Positions 7,864 through 15,821 of a stretch of DNA of 64,000 nucleotides are shown in pieces. Numbering within the stretch: the stretch's first letter is position 1; every line of letters begins with the position of its first letter. Made by a program: the position numbers and the translations under genes. This DNA is from Candidatus Hydrogenedentota bacterium (GTDB lineage Bacteria > Hydrogenedentota > Hydrogenedentia > Hydrogenedentales > SLHB01), in NCBI GenBank assembly GCA_013359265.1, contig JABWCD010000016.1, forward strand, positions 62,001 through 126,000. Reading direction: 5' to 3'. The notes under the pieces were generated by a model. That model was not told the origin of the DNA, ran no database searches, and saw only the letters and a list, made by a program, of their open reading frames with translations.

Positions 7864-8187
7864 CTACGCCAGCCCCAACTGAACCTCGACCGAACGCCCA
7901 ACTGCATCCATATCCTCCGACGAAACCTGCGCCAACTTCGACGATAACCTCGCCTTGCTCACCGTCATGATCTGCGTCGCGAGCGCTTTGCGCTGTTCGC
8001 CGTTTATAGTGACATAGGCCTCGCCCGGATACAGCCGCGAAACATTCGTAGTTAAAGGAACGACCTGCACGCGATTTAGGTGTTTGTTCGACGCGTCGTT
8101 GCTGATGATGATCGCGGGCCGCCGCTTCTGAATCTCGCCACCGATCGATGGATAAAACGACACCCACCAGACCTCACCGCTCGTCAT
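7864..8187 (-). CDS. MazF/PemK-family endoribonuclease toxin
   Basis: A 107-residue protein starting [20 protein letters not shown]. The family signature is clear: [19 protein letters not shown] and VQVVPLTT, with a basic and polar surface expected to bind RNA. MazF/PemK toxins cleave mRNA at short motifs and are held by a partner antitoxin. The gene overlaps the 3' end of the upstream small gene by 14 bases, the usual antitoxin-first arrangement, so translation is probably coupled. The full length is present with no frameshift. Both genes are probably repressed by the antitoxin through the palindrome at 8414-8432. Confidence 0.88.
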   Translation of the reverse strand: MTSGEVWWVSFYPSIGGEIQKRRPAIIISNDASNKHLNRVQVVPLTTNVSRLYPGEAYVTINGEQRKALATQIMTVSKARLSSKLAQVSSEDMDAVGRSVEVQLGLA

Positions 8188-8404
8188 CGTTCACGTCCCC
8201 AAGCGTGCCCTCGATCCACTCCAACGCTTCTGCCGCGTCCTGCTCGTCTTCGGCAAGTTCGCGATACCCCTGATCCAGTTCTTTGTCGATCACGTGAGGC
8301 CGAACCAGCATCTCAATGAAATGGCTGATTCGGCGCCGCCCAATCCGCTGGTGCAAGCCCGCGTAAACGTCTTCGTCGATAGATATGGTGAGCTTCTTAT
8401 TCAT
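8174..8404 (-). CDS. Antitoxin of the MazF-type pair (ribbon-helix-helix-like)
   Basis: A 76-residue protein beginning [20 protein letters not shown], the beta-strand plus helix pattern of ribbon-helix-helix or MazE-like DNA-binding antitoxins. It is followed by a basic [13 protein letters not shown] segment and an acidic C-terminal half ([18 protein letters not shown]) that would wrap the toxin. A longer upstream frame exists but reads repeat-derived sequence, so the ATG at 8404 is chosen. Ten bases upstream lies a perfect inverted repeat, a likely autoregulatory operator. Its 3' end overlaps the toxin start. Confidence 0.82.
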   Translation of the reverse strand: MNKKLTISIDEDVYAGLHQRIGRRRISHFIEMLVRPHVIDKELDQGYRELAEDEQDAAEALEWIEGTLGDVNDDER

Positions 8405-8413
8405 AACCCAATT

Positions 8414-8432
8414 ATACGTACAGCATACGTAT
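8414..8432. promoter_or_regulatory. Candidate operator of the toxin-antitoxin operon
   Basis: Perfect 7-base arms ATACGTA and TACGTAT around CAGCA, centred about 19 bases upstream of the antitoxin start. Each arm contains the palindrome TACGTA. Position and symmetry fit binding of a dimeric antitoxin; this is inference. Confidence 0.55.
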
Positions 8433-8465
8433 AGAAAAAGGGACGCGGAAATTCGCCTTTTTTTC

Positions 8466-8540
8466 TCGTCACAAGATTTCCATTTCGTCACGCGCTCTTG
8501 ACTTGTCCGCCGAAGCGGTATCAGCGAAGGGAAGGAAAAG
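8466..8540. repeat. Diverged R1 copy joined to a CTTGTCC...GCGAAGG element
   Basis: The left part (CTCGTCACAAGATTTCCATT...) is a diverged R1 palindrome. From about 8500 it passes directly into the CTTGTCC element. The two families are joined at GCTCTTGACTTGTCC. Confidence 0.7.
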
Positions 8541-8935
8541 CTCCGCGTTGTCCGGCGCACTTATCCCGCCAACGACCCGGGAAAACGCGCCGACATCATC
8601 GGCACGGTCCATCGTTCTAGTCCTACTTCGCTGATTTCTCCGAATCGCACGCCGTCTAAGCGCAAGCAGCGTGAGCGCTTCCGCGCAAAATACGAGCGGG
8701 CGATTCGATCGCAAGAACCACGCCTGCGTACTGTTCCGCCATCTTGCGCAAGATAAGACACTGCCGCCTTAATCTGGACAGTCTTCTAATCCAAAATCCA
8801 AAATCCAAAATCCAAAATAAGCCCGGGGCGCTCAATTACGAACCTCGCGTTGTAGGACTAGGTATATAATGAGGCCGTACGTTCCGGGGACCGACAAATC
8901 GCCGTAAGCCCGTCTTACGGCTCTGGGGATGCGCC
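8541..8935. other. Intergenic region with an ATCCAAA word array
   Basis: No gene supported. Positions 8789-8820 hold four copies of AATCCAAA. The rest shows no recognisable feature. The promoter of the lipoprotein gene probably lies in 8840-8920, where TAGGTATAATG (about 8859) could serve as a -10 region. Confidence 0.5.
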
Positions 8936-9421
8936 ATGAACAAATCCGTTTTCGCCGCAATACTCGCTGGAATCGCCGTATGCGCCGGCTGCACAAGCAC
9001 CGCGAAACCGGACCCGGCCATGGCCGGCAAACGCATCGGCGTGTACGACTCCCGCTGCGTCGCCGTCGCCTTCGCCGGCAGCGAAAAGCACGAAGCCAGC
9101 CTTCGCGGTCTGGACGAACCGGCCATGCGCGCAGCGCAGGCCACGATGCACGAACAGGGATTCAGCACCGCTCCCGTGGACGACATCCTCGCCCTGTACT
9201 CCGATGAAATCGCAGCGCTAAAAACGAAGCACAACCTCGACGCGCTGGTCTCGAAATGGGACAAGTCCACGCTGGACCGATATGCAGGCGCCGCACAAAT
9301 CGACGTGACGGACGAACTCATCGAATTTCCGAAACCCAACGAACAACAACGCCGCTCCGCCCTGGAAATCAAACAGCACAAACCCATCTCCCGCGAAAAA
9401 GCCCGCAACATGAAGCATTAA
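8936..9421 (+). CDS. Small hypothetical lipoprotein
   Basis: A 161-residue protein with a lipoprotein signal: a short basic start, hydrophobic stretch AAILAGIAVC, then AGC with the lipidated Cys at residue 19. The mature part begins with a short Pro-rich linker. It has a helical, charged body (ALYSDEIAALKTKHNLDALV) with a conserved-looking GKRIGVYDSRCVAVAFAGS block, which suggests a small alpha/beta domain. The last 30 residues are very basic. No family is recognised. The gene stands alone between repeat-rich spacers, with a GGGG site just before the ATG. It is probably anchored in the inner or outer membrane and faces the periplasm. Confidence 0.7.
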   Translation: MNKSVFAAILAGIAVCAGCTSTAKPDPAMAGKRIGVYDSRCVAVAFAGSEKHEASLRGLDEPAMRAAQATMHEQGFSTAPVDDILALYSDEIAALKTKHNLDALVSKWDKSTLDRYAGAAQIDVTDELIEFPKPNEQQRRSALEIKQHKPISREKARNMKH

Positions 9422-10020
9422 GGATCGCCCGCGTCCTTTTAGGTCCTTTTCGTCCTTTAGGTCCTTTTGTCCTTTTGGGCCACTCCCCAGCGGGCTGCCA
9501 CCGGCTGTGTCCACGGCCCAACGCCACCTTCACCGCACCGACGCAACCAATCCGACCCCTCCGGCAGCCCCTGCAGACCGCCCCTCCTATACTTCCCATA
9601 CCTCCCATAATTCCCATTCGCTCAATCCCCCTTTAACACCAAGCGGCCTATAAGTAAACGCTTATAAATAGGAAACTTATACAAAATTAGTCAACCAATT
9701 ACCCCTCGTCTTGTAAAATTCCTCGTATCGCCAACTGTCAACCGAACATGGCGCAATTCGCGGCAGCGTCAGAACCGCCTTCACCCCCTCGCGACCCCCC
9801 CGCCACGGCCTCCCCAGCCCCCAAACCCCAGACCCTAAACCCGCTCCGAAGTGCAACACCGTGGGCATAGTATTAAGGGAGGTCGAGCAATCGGGATTCC
9901 TCCGCGAATCACCATAGCGCGTCGCGCGTCCGTCGCCCTGCGCGTAGAACGCGATGCGGCCTATCCGATATACTCTCCGATTGTTTCCACGACCCAAATT
10001 ACCGCTAGCAGGGGAATGTC
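9422..10020. other. Intergenic region of low-complexity words upstream of E1 gene
   Basis: No gene supported. It holds a GTCCTTTT word array (9433-9482), CCCATAC/CCCATAA words (9594-9618), an inverted repeat TATAAG...CTTATA (9649-9666) in an AT-rich stretch, and a C-rich CCCAGACCCTAAACCC stretch (9812-9841). The promoter of the E1 gene is expected here but could not be pinned down. Confidence 0.5.
9433..9482. repeat. GTCCTTTT word array
   Basis: Five to six imperfect copies of (A/C)GTCCTTTT start about 11 bases behind the lipoprotein stop codon. The unit is the same as at 4407-4444. Confidence 0.7.
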
Positions 10021-12555
10021 ATGGCCAAGAAGTTGATGGTGGTCCCGTCCGAAGTCCGGAAAGGGGGCGTACTCGAACTGGGGTCCATCCCGGTCAATAC
10101 GTATGCAAAGTCCCTCCAGGACGAGCTCAAGTCCAACAAGGACATCACCCCAGCGCGCTGCCTGCGCGCGTTCCGCGACATGGCGCTCATCCGCGAATTC
10201 GAGACCATGCTCGACGACATCAAGAAGCTCGGCGCGTACCAGGGCATCGAATACAAGCACGCCGGCCCCGCGCACCTGTCCATTGGCCAGGAAGGCGCCG
10301 CCGTCGGCGAGTGCTTCCACCTCTCGATCGACGACCACATCTTCGGCAGCCACCGCAGCCACGGCGAAATCATCGCGAAGGGCCTCGCGGCGATTCACGA
10401 GGTCAAAGGCAAGACCCTCGACAAGATCATGCGCGAGTATTTCGGTGGCACAATCCTCGGTATCGTTGAATCCGGCGGCAAAACTGAAAAGCCGCTCGCC
10501 ATTGGCAGCAACGGCAAGGCCACCTTCCGCGCGGACGACGAGGAAGAACTCGGCATCGACTACCTGCTCTACGGCTTGCTCGCCGAAGTCTTCGGGCGTG
10601 AAACCGGCTTCAACAAGGGCATGGGCGGTTCGATGCACGCCTTCTTCATGCCCTTCGGCGTGTTCCCGAACAACGCCATCGTCGGCGGCAGCGCGGACAT
10701 CGCGACCGGCGCCGCGCTCTACAAGAAAATCCTGCGCAAACCCGGCATCGCCGTCGCCAACATCGGTGACGCGTCGATCGGTTGCGGACCGACCTGGGAA
10801 GCGTTCGGCTTCGCGGCCATGGGCCAGTACTCGAACCTCTGGGACAAGGAATTCCGCGGCGGACTACCCATCATCTACAACTTCATGAACAACTTCTACG
10901 GCATGGGCGGCCAACCCATCGGCGAAACGATGGGCTTCGAACGCCTCGCGCGCGCGGGCGCCGCAATCAATCCCGAAAACATGCAGGCGGAATGCGTGGA
11001 CGGAAACAACCCGCTCAGCCTCGCCGACGCGTACAAGCGCAAGATCGAGACAATCAAGAACGGCGGCGGCCCGGTGCTGCTCGAAGTCGTGTGCTATCGC
11101 CAGAGCGGCCACTCGCCCAGCGATCAGTCGTCGTATCGCGAACGCGAAGAGATCGAACTGTGGAAACAGGTCGATCCGCTAATCGAGTTCGGCGGACGCC
11201 TCGTCGAGGCCGGTGTCGCGAAGGAAGACGATCTGAAAGCAGTCCGCGAATACGCTACGCGCAAAGTCGTCAAGGCGCTCACACTCGCGATCGACGACGC
11301 GAAGTCGCCGCGCATGACGCTTGGCCCGCACATCGGCCTCGAACCCATCATGTTCTCGAACCAGATCGACGAGAAGTTGCCAGGTCTCCAATTCAAGAAC
11401 GACGTGCTCATCCCGCTCGATCAGAATCCGCGCGTGCAACAGATCGCCAAAAAGTCGCGCAGCGGCATCGGTCCGAACGGTGAGATTCTGAAAGAAGGCA
11501 AGGCCGTTAGCTTCCGCGACGCCGTGTTCGAAGCGATCGTCCACCACTTCTACAACGACTCGCGCATCGTCGCCTACGGCGAAGAAAACCGCGACTGGGG
11601 CGGCGCCTTCGCCGTCTACCGCGGCCTCACCGAAGCGCTGCCATACCACCGCCTCTTCAACTCGCCCATCAGCGAAGGCGCCATCGTTGGCACGGCGGTC
11701 GGCTTCGCGCTCGAAGGCGGAAAGCCGCTCGTCGAATTGATGTACTGCGACTTCATGGGCCGCGCGGGCGACGAAATCTTCAACCAGATGGCGAAGTGGC
11801 AGGCCATGTCCGGCGGCTACTGCCATATGCCCGTTGTGCTGCGCGTGTCCGTCGGCAGCAAATACGGCGCGCAACATTCGCAGGACTGGACCGCCCTTTG
11901 CGCGCACATGCCCGGGTTGAAAGTTGTGTTCCCCGCAACGCCCTACAGCGCGAAGGGCCTCATGGCGACGGCGCTCAGCGGCAGCGATCCCGTCGTCTTC
12001 TTCGAGAGCCAGCGCACCTACGACGTCACCGACCACTTCCACGAAGGCGGCGTGCCCGCGGAATACTACCGCCTGCCCATCGGCGAACCAGCGATCGTCA
12101 AGGAAGGCAACGACCTCACCATCATGACCTTCGGCGCAACCCTCTACCGCGCGCTCGACGCCGCCAAACGTCTTGAAAGCGAATTCGGAATTTCGGTGGA
12201 ACTGATCGACGGTCAGTCACTCGTACCGTTCAACTACGACGTGCTCTACCGCTCCGTCAAAAAAACCGGCAAGCTCATCCTCGGCAGCGACGCCTGCGAA
12301 CGCGGCAGTTACATGCACACCATCGCCGCCCAAATCACCCAACTCGCCTTCGACTTCCTCGACGCCCCCGTCTGCGTCATCGGCGCCGAAAACTGGATTG
12401 TCCCCCCCGCGGAATTGGAGGATTCGTATTACCCCCAACCCTCCTGGTTCCTCGACGCCTACCACACCCAGATCAAACCACTCCCCGGCTACACACCGAC
12501 GACGAACCGCTCGACAAACGAGTTCATCTCTCGCGCGCGTTATGGAGTGAGGTGA
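10021..12555 (+). CDS. Fused alpha+beta E1 of a thiamine-dependent 2-oxoacid dehydrogenase
   Basis: An 844-residue fusion. Residues about 45-440 are the E1 alpha subunit ([36 protein letters not shown]). The thiamine diphosphate motif starts at Gly249-Asp250 and ends at Asn290-Asn291. The spacing of about 42 residues is longer than usual because of an insertion around [12 protein letters not shown]. Residues about 495-835 are the E1 beta subunit ([32 protein letters not shown]). The enzyme decarboxylates a 2-oxoacid (pyruvate or branched-chain) and acylates a lipoyl E2. No E2 or E3 gene is in the window, so the partner is elsewhere. An AGGGGA site precedes the ATG. Substrate class cannot be fixed from sequence. 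Confidence 0.88.
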   Translation: MAKKLMVVPSEVRKGGVLELGSIPVNTYAKSLQDELKSNKDITPARCLRAFRDMALIREFETMLDDIKKLGAYQGIEYKHAGPAHLSIGQEGAAVGECFHLSIDDHIFGSHRSHGEIIAKGLAAIHEVKGKTLDKIMREYFGGTILGIVESGGKTEKPLAIGSNGKATFRADDEEELGIDYLLYGLLAEVFGRETGFNKGMGGSMHAFFMPFGVFPNNAIVGGSADIATGAALYKKILRKPGIAVANIGDASIGCGPTWEAFGFAAMGQYSNLWDKEFRGGLPIIYNFMNNFYGMGGQPIGETMGFERLARAGAAINPENMQAECVDGNNPLSLADAYKRKIETIKNGGGPVLLEVVCYRQSGHSPSDQSSYREREEIELWKQVDPLIEFGGRLVEAGVAKEDDLKAVREYATRKVVKALTLAIDDAKSPRMTLGPHIGLEPIMFSNQIDEKLPGLQFKNDVLIPLDQNPRVQQIAKKSRSGIGPNGEILKEGKAVSFRDAVFEAIVHHFYNDSRIVAYGEENRDWGGAFAVYRGLTEALPYHRLFNSPISEGAIVGTAVGFALEGGKPLVELMYCDFMGRAGDEIFNQMAKWQAMSGGYCHMPVVLRVSVGSKYGAQHSQDWTALCAHMPGLKVVFPATPYSAKGLMATALSGSDPVVFFESQRTYDVTDHFHEGGVPAEYYRLPIGEPAIVKEGNDLTIMTFGATLYRALDAAKRLESEFGISVELIDGQSLVPFNYDVLYRSVKKTGKLILGSDACERGSYMHTIAAQITQLAFDFLDAPVCVIGAENWIVPPAELEDSYYPQPSWFLDAYHTQIKPLPGYTPTTNRSTNEFISRARYGVR

Positions 12556-12561
12556 TCGACA

Positions 12562-13305
12562 GTGCTTTCTCCTAAACTCAAAAAGCGATACATAGATCAC
12601 TTTGATGAATTGATTCGTGAGGGAGAGCGTATTCAAGCAGGCAGAAAGACGAAAGACTACGTGTACGATCATGGAGACCCAGAGCACGGTCTCGACCCAA
12701 TTATTGAATCCACCGAAGAGATCGATAGCGCCGCGTTTTATTCGTGGAGATCCCGTTGTACGACGTTGCTTGAAAATGTTACTCGCCAAGGCAGCGTGCA
12801 TACCGCACGTGTAGACGAAACCTCGAAGATTAACGAGACACCGCACGCAATAATGAAAACCCTCGGCCATCTTCGCGCAATGAAGCAAGACCTTGAAGAT
12901 GGTTTTATGGATGATTTGTCAATTCGCATAGAGTCGGAGGTTGCGTCAGACTATTTGGCACAAGCGGAACAATTACTCAGCGAAGGCAAGTCAGGAACTA
13001 ATGAACATATCCCTGCAGCCGTGCTGACTGGTGCCGTACTTGAAAAGGCGCTTCGAACACTTTGTGACAAGCAAACTCCCCCAATTCCAACTACGAACCC
13101 GGACGGCAAACCTAAGACTCTAGATCCACTGATCACCGATCTAAAAAAGTCTGGCTTGTACGAGGAGTTCAGAGCGAAGCAACTTCGCACTTGGGCAGCC
13201 TTACGTAATCACGCCGCGCATGGCCAATTTGGTGAGTTTACACGACACGACGTTGAACAGATGGTAGCAGGAGTAACAAGGTTCTTGGCCGATTACCTTA
13301 GCTGA
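12562..13305 (+). CDS. HEPN-like domain protein of unknown function
   Basis: A 247-residue soluble protein starting at GTG, with a GAGG site nine bases upstream that overlaps the E1 stop. The C-terminal third reads AALRNHAAHGQFGEFTRHDV, where Arg215-Asn-x3-His220 matches the R-x4-6-H motif of HEPN ribonucleases, preceded by a helical AAVLTGAVLEKALRTLCDK segment typical of the HEPN bundle. The N-terminal half is helical and charged with no recognised family. HEPN proteins often act in toxin-antitoxin or anti-phage defence, but others are structural. Base composition is visibly more AT-rich than in the neighbours, which suggests acquisition by transfer. A broken antitoxin-like gene follows. Confidence 0.6.
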   Translation: MLSPKLKKRYIDHFDELIREGERIQAGRKTKDYVYDHGDPEHGLDPIIESTEEIDSAAFYSWRSRCTTLLENVTRQGSVHTARVDETSKINETPHAIMKTLGHLRAMKQDLEDGFMDDLSIRIESEVASDYLAQAEQLLSEGKSGTNEHIPAAVLTGAVLEKALRTLCDKQTPPIPTTNPDGKPKTLDPLITDLKKSGLYEEFRAKQLRTWAALRNHAAHGQFGEFTRHDVEQMVAGVTRFLADYLS

Positions 13306-13364
13306 CTCCGCCGATCGGCCCTCGTTTTATCGGTGAATCAAGTCGACTGGATCAAGAGAAACCA

Positions 13365-13643
13365 ATGAATCCCGAAACGAACTTCGATAGATTCCTCGAC
13401 GAGCAACTGCGCGATCCAGAATTTGCACGCGCCTTCAACGACGCAAGTCACGCTTGGGACATTGCATTAAAGCTGACTCACCTTCGAGAGTCTGCGGGAA
13501 CCTCGCAGCATGAACCTGGTCCGCGTGCAGGGGCATCTTCGGAGGGCGGGTTTTCCAGCCCGCCAGCATGCAAGCCAAAGAAAAGAGGCGGGTTAGAAAA
13601 CCCGCCCTCCGAAGATGCCCCAATGGACGAAGAGGTTAATTAA
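13365..13643 (+). pseudogene. Truncated XRE/HigA-type antitoxin remnant
   Basis: The first ~45 residues (DEQLRDPEFARAFNDASHAW then DIALKLTHLRESAG) look like the N-terminal part of XRE antitoxins that pair with RelE/HigB toxins. In those proteins LTHLRESAG is followed by a TQ-containing helix-turn-helix. Here the sequence departs at GTSQHEPG and then reads through a 92-base palindromic insertion (SSEGGFSSPPACKPKKRGGL...), so the DNA-binding domain is lost. No toxin gene is adjacent. The end overlaps the convergent deacetylase gene by eight bases. The remnant call rests on the N-terminal pattern and is moderately sure. Confidence 0.55.
13530..13621. mobile_element. 92-base palindromic insertion (MITE-like)
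   Basis: The outer arms 13530-13555 and 13596-13621 are perfect 26-base inverted repeats. The pairing extends inward with two mismatches to about 35 bases. Each arm also folds on itself (GGCGGG/CCCGCC), giving a double hairpin. It lies inside the antitoxin remnant. No clear target-site duplication was seen and it encodes no transposase, so it would have to be moved by an enzyme elsewhere. Confidence 0.65.
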
Positions 13644-14607
13644 CCTTCTTCCGCCGCTCCATCATTTCGCGCCAGGTCGACAGAATAAACTTCTCGTCCT
13701 CGATGAACTTCTTGAACTCGGGATCCGTCATCACCCGCGTATCGTTCAACCGCGTTTCGCTGGAACTCGTAAACAACGGCCAATCCTGATCCGGCACCGC
13801 GCAGTGCATGATCACCATGGTCACGCCCGGCTTCATCTGCCGCAGCGCGTCCATCAGGTTCTGCTTCTTCTCCGCGAACGTCTTCCAGCCATAGGTGCGG
13901 TTCAGCAGATCGTCGAGCACCGGCAAACCGCCCTGCCACACCTTCTCCGCCAGTTCCTTGACCTTCAGTTGGCGCACGATGTCCTGCTCGTCTTCCGCGA
14001 TGAACTGCATGTGCCCGCCCATGATCATGATCGGTATCTGCTTCTCGATGCCGACCTTAATGTACGCCTCGGTGTATTCCGGCTTGGCGTACAGCGTGCC
14101 CATGTGGGTGTCGAGGTGCGTGATCGGGATGCCAAGCGTCTCCGCGCGATCGATCTGCGCCCGGATTTCCTTCTCGACTTCCTCCGCGCTCGCGTGCGTC
14201 ACCACGGAGATGACGTTCGACCACATGCATCCTTCCGGATCGACCAGACCCGGCACCGCAGCCTTGCCCGCCAGCGGCGCCCACCGGTAATTGTGCCACT
14301 CCGACGTCAGCGTCAGGTGCAAGCCATTGTCGACGTTCGGGTGCTCCTTCAGATAGCCCGCGAACTCCGGCACCCACGGGCACGGCATCATCGTGCTGAC
14401 CGACGTCAGCACGCCGTATTCGAGCGCGTTGATCGCGCCCTGGTTCTGCCCGTGCGACATCCCCGCGTCGTCCTCGTGGATGATGAGGACCCGCGACCCC
14501 TTCGGCCAACCCAGCCGCTCGGCATACGTCGGCGCATCATCCTGCGCAATCGCCGTCGCCGCCAACCCGCACATCACTAGAACGAAACTACACCACCGCT
14601 TCTTCAT
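13636..14607 (-). CDS. Secreted ChbG/HpnK (YdjC)-family carbohydrate deacetylase
   Basis: A 323-residue protein with a signal peptide (about 1-21, ending TAIAQ). The YdjC fold is marked by IHEDDAGMSHGQNQGAI (Asp46/Asp47), GLHLTLTSEW (His97) and ITHLDTHMGTLYAK (His164, Asp166, His168), which supply the Asp-His-His metal site. Family members remove acetyl groups from N-acetylated sugars such as chitooligosaccharides or hopanoid head groups. Export indicates a periplasmic or extracellular glycan substrate. The C-terminal third (VTMVIMHCAVPDQDW) is consistent with the full family length. It stands alone, convergent with the antitoxin remnant. Confidence 0.85.
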   Translation of the reverse strand: MKKRWCSFVLVMCGLAATAIAQDDAPTYAERLGWPKGSRVLIIHEDDAGMSHGQNQGAINALEYGVLTSVSTMMPCPWVPEFAGYLKEHPNVDNGLHLTLTSEWHNYRWAPLAGKAAVPGLVDPEGCMWSNVISVVTHASAEEVEKEIRAQIDRAETLGIPITHLDTHMGTLYAKPEYTEAYIKVGIEKQIPIMIMGGHMQFIAEDEQDIVRQLKVKELAEKVWQGGLPVLDDLLNRTYGWKTFAEKKQNLMDALRQMKPGVTMVIMHCAVPDQDWPLFTSSSETRLNDTRVMTDPEFKKFIEDEKFILSTWREMMERRKKVN

Positions 14608-14672
14608 GAAAACCCCACTACTTCCAATTGACCCGCACTTGGGTCCCCTGCGTTGTTTGTGCCCTTTTGCCC

Positions 14673-15257
14673 TTACGTCGATGCCGCCGCGCGCTGAAAC
14701 GCCCGCACAATCGCGTACTTCGTCTTCGATCCCGGCAACTCACCCGTCACCGCATCCGCTATGCGCACATCCAGCAGTCCGCGCCGCCGCTGATAGTAGT
14801 AGACCCAGAAGGGATACCGCAAGACTTCGATCGATACAAGCGCGCCGATGGTCAGCCTGCGTACGCGGTGGTACCGCAGCAGCCACTTGTGCGCATTCGC
14901 GCGCGCAGTCGCCTCGGCCCGAGCGGGGGACAAATCCGGCTCCGGCAGTTCTCCGTCGGGGACGCCGCTTCGCACCTGATTTTCGGCAAAGAACAGTGCG
15001 AATTGCGACGAATAGGCATCGACGGTAACACACGCGGTTTCGGGACCGCGAATGCCGTGCATGGCAAAAGTCATCAGGTACTGAGGCATCCAGACAAGTT
15101 CGAGATAAGGCAGCGCACGAGCAGGTGCGAGTGGTTTGCGAAAACTGGGGAGTAACGCGCCGACGAGAATATCAATGCGGAATGCAATACTACTCTCGAT
15201 CTTTGCGCGCGCGGTTTCCGCGCTAATGGTGGCCGGAAGGTGTTTCACGGCCGGCAA
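14673..15257 (-). CDS. Hypothetical 194-residue protein downstream of the symporter operon
   Basis: No family was recognised. The N-terminal part has an amphipathic pattern (SIAFRIDILVGALLPSF). The middle is acidic and Pro-rich (GVPDGELPEPDLSPARAEAT). It contains a basic LLRYHRVRRLTIGALVSIEV segment and FWVYYYQRRRGLLDVRIADAV, which looks like a beta-strand pair with a basic loop. No signal peptide is evident. It is the last gene of a minus-strand row of four, seven bases behind the 74-residue membrane protein, so it is probably co-transcribed with the sodium:solute symporter. A regulatory or accessory role is possible but only from context. Confidence 0.55.
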   Translation of the reverse strand: MPAVKHLPATISAETARAKIESSIAFRIDILVGALLPSFRKPLAPARALPYLELVWMPQYLMTFAMHGIRGPETACVTVDAYSSQFALFFAENQVRSGVPDGELPEPDLSPARAEATARANAHKWLLRYHRVRRLTIGALVSIEVLRYPFWVYYYQRRRGLLDVRIADAVTGELPGSKTKYAIVRAFQRAAAST

Positions 15258-15264
15258 ACGGGAA

Positions 15265-15489
15265 TCAGCGCTTGACGCGCTTCAACAGCGCGAACCCGCG
15301 CCACACCATGCCCGCACCGACAACAAATAGCGCCGCCGTCGCAAAGAGGTTGACGATTTGCGCGTGCCTGCTGTGCCATTCCCAGAAATGGCCCAACCCG
15401 ACCGGTATTGCGAGCAGGAGCACAAACCCGCCGATGATGAGAAACGTTTCGGCGTCCCGTTTCGTGTGGTCGACTTGTTCCGGTTCCAT
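15265..15489 (-). CDS. Small two-helix membrane protein of the symporter operon
   Basis: A 74-residue protein. A charged, cytoplasm-like N-terminus (MEPEQVDHTKRDAETF) is followed by two predicted membrane helices, FLIIGGFVLLLAIPVGLGHF and IVNLFATAALFVVGAGMVW, and a basic tail (LLKRVKR). No family was recognised. It sits between two genes of the same minus-strand row with 7- and 14-base gaps, so it is likely in the operon. A role as a small accessory subunit of the transporter is a guess from position. Confidence 0.6.
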   Translation of the reverse strand: MEPEQVDHTKRDAETFLIIGGFVLLLAIPVGLGHFWEWHSRHAQIVNLFATAALFVVGAGMVWRGFALLKRVKR

Positions 15490-15503
15490 GATTCGGCTCT
15501 CAG

Positions 15504-15821
15504 CTAGGTGAAGTAAAAATAGACAATTAAGTGCGGCACCATGGATGCGATGGTCCAGAACCGCAAATCGTGATAGAAATGCTTGCTCGGCGCGTCGAGG
15601 TTTACGTAGTCCTTATTCAGCGTAAACACCCAAATCATCGCGCCGATAAAAAGCGCGATGGCGCCTGCGGTTGCCCACGGTTCGTAGAGGTTCTCGATGG
15701 CCCCGTGTATCGGCGACAATACAGGCTCCAGAATAGGTTTGAACACCGGCGTTACAAAGTCCGAAAGTGAACGCGTTGTGGCCTCATGCGCGACTTCGGC
15801 AACAGCTTCTTCCGCAGCCAT
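15504..15821 (-). CDS. Small membrane protein, translationally coupled to the symporter
   Basis: A 105-residue protein. The first half is soluble and helical (AEEAVAEVAHEATTRSLSDF). Two membrane helices follow: ATAGAIALFIGAMIWVFTL and FWTIASMVPHLIVYFYF. The central LNKDYVNLDAPSKHFYHDLR faces one side. Its ATG overlaps the stop of the symporter gene by one base (TAATG), which is strong evidence for translational coupling. No family was recognised. Together with the 74-residue protein it suggests that this sodium:solute symporter has dedicated small partners. Confidence 0.62.
   Translation of the reverse strand: MAAEEAVAEVAHEATTRSLSDFVTPVFKPILEPVLSPIHGAIENLYEPWATAGAIALFIGAMIWVFTLNKDYVNLDAPSKHFYHDLRFWTIASMVPHLIVYFYFT

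Noticed and set aside
9677-9997. A 106-codon minus-strand frame upstream of the E1 gene.
   Set aside because: Its middle is the translation of a C-rich word repeat (GLGSGVWGLGRPWRGG). No ribosome site or family.
13615-14580. A 321-codon open frame on the plus strand opposite the YdjC-type deacetylase.
   Set aside because: Its translation is rich in Arg and His with no domain pattern, while the minus strand has a signal peptide and the full metal site. It is a GC-rich antisense shadow.
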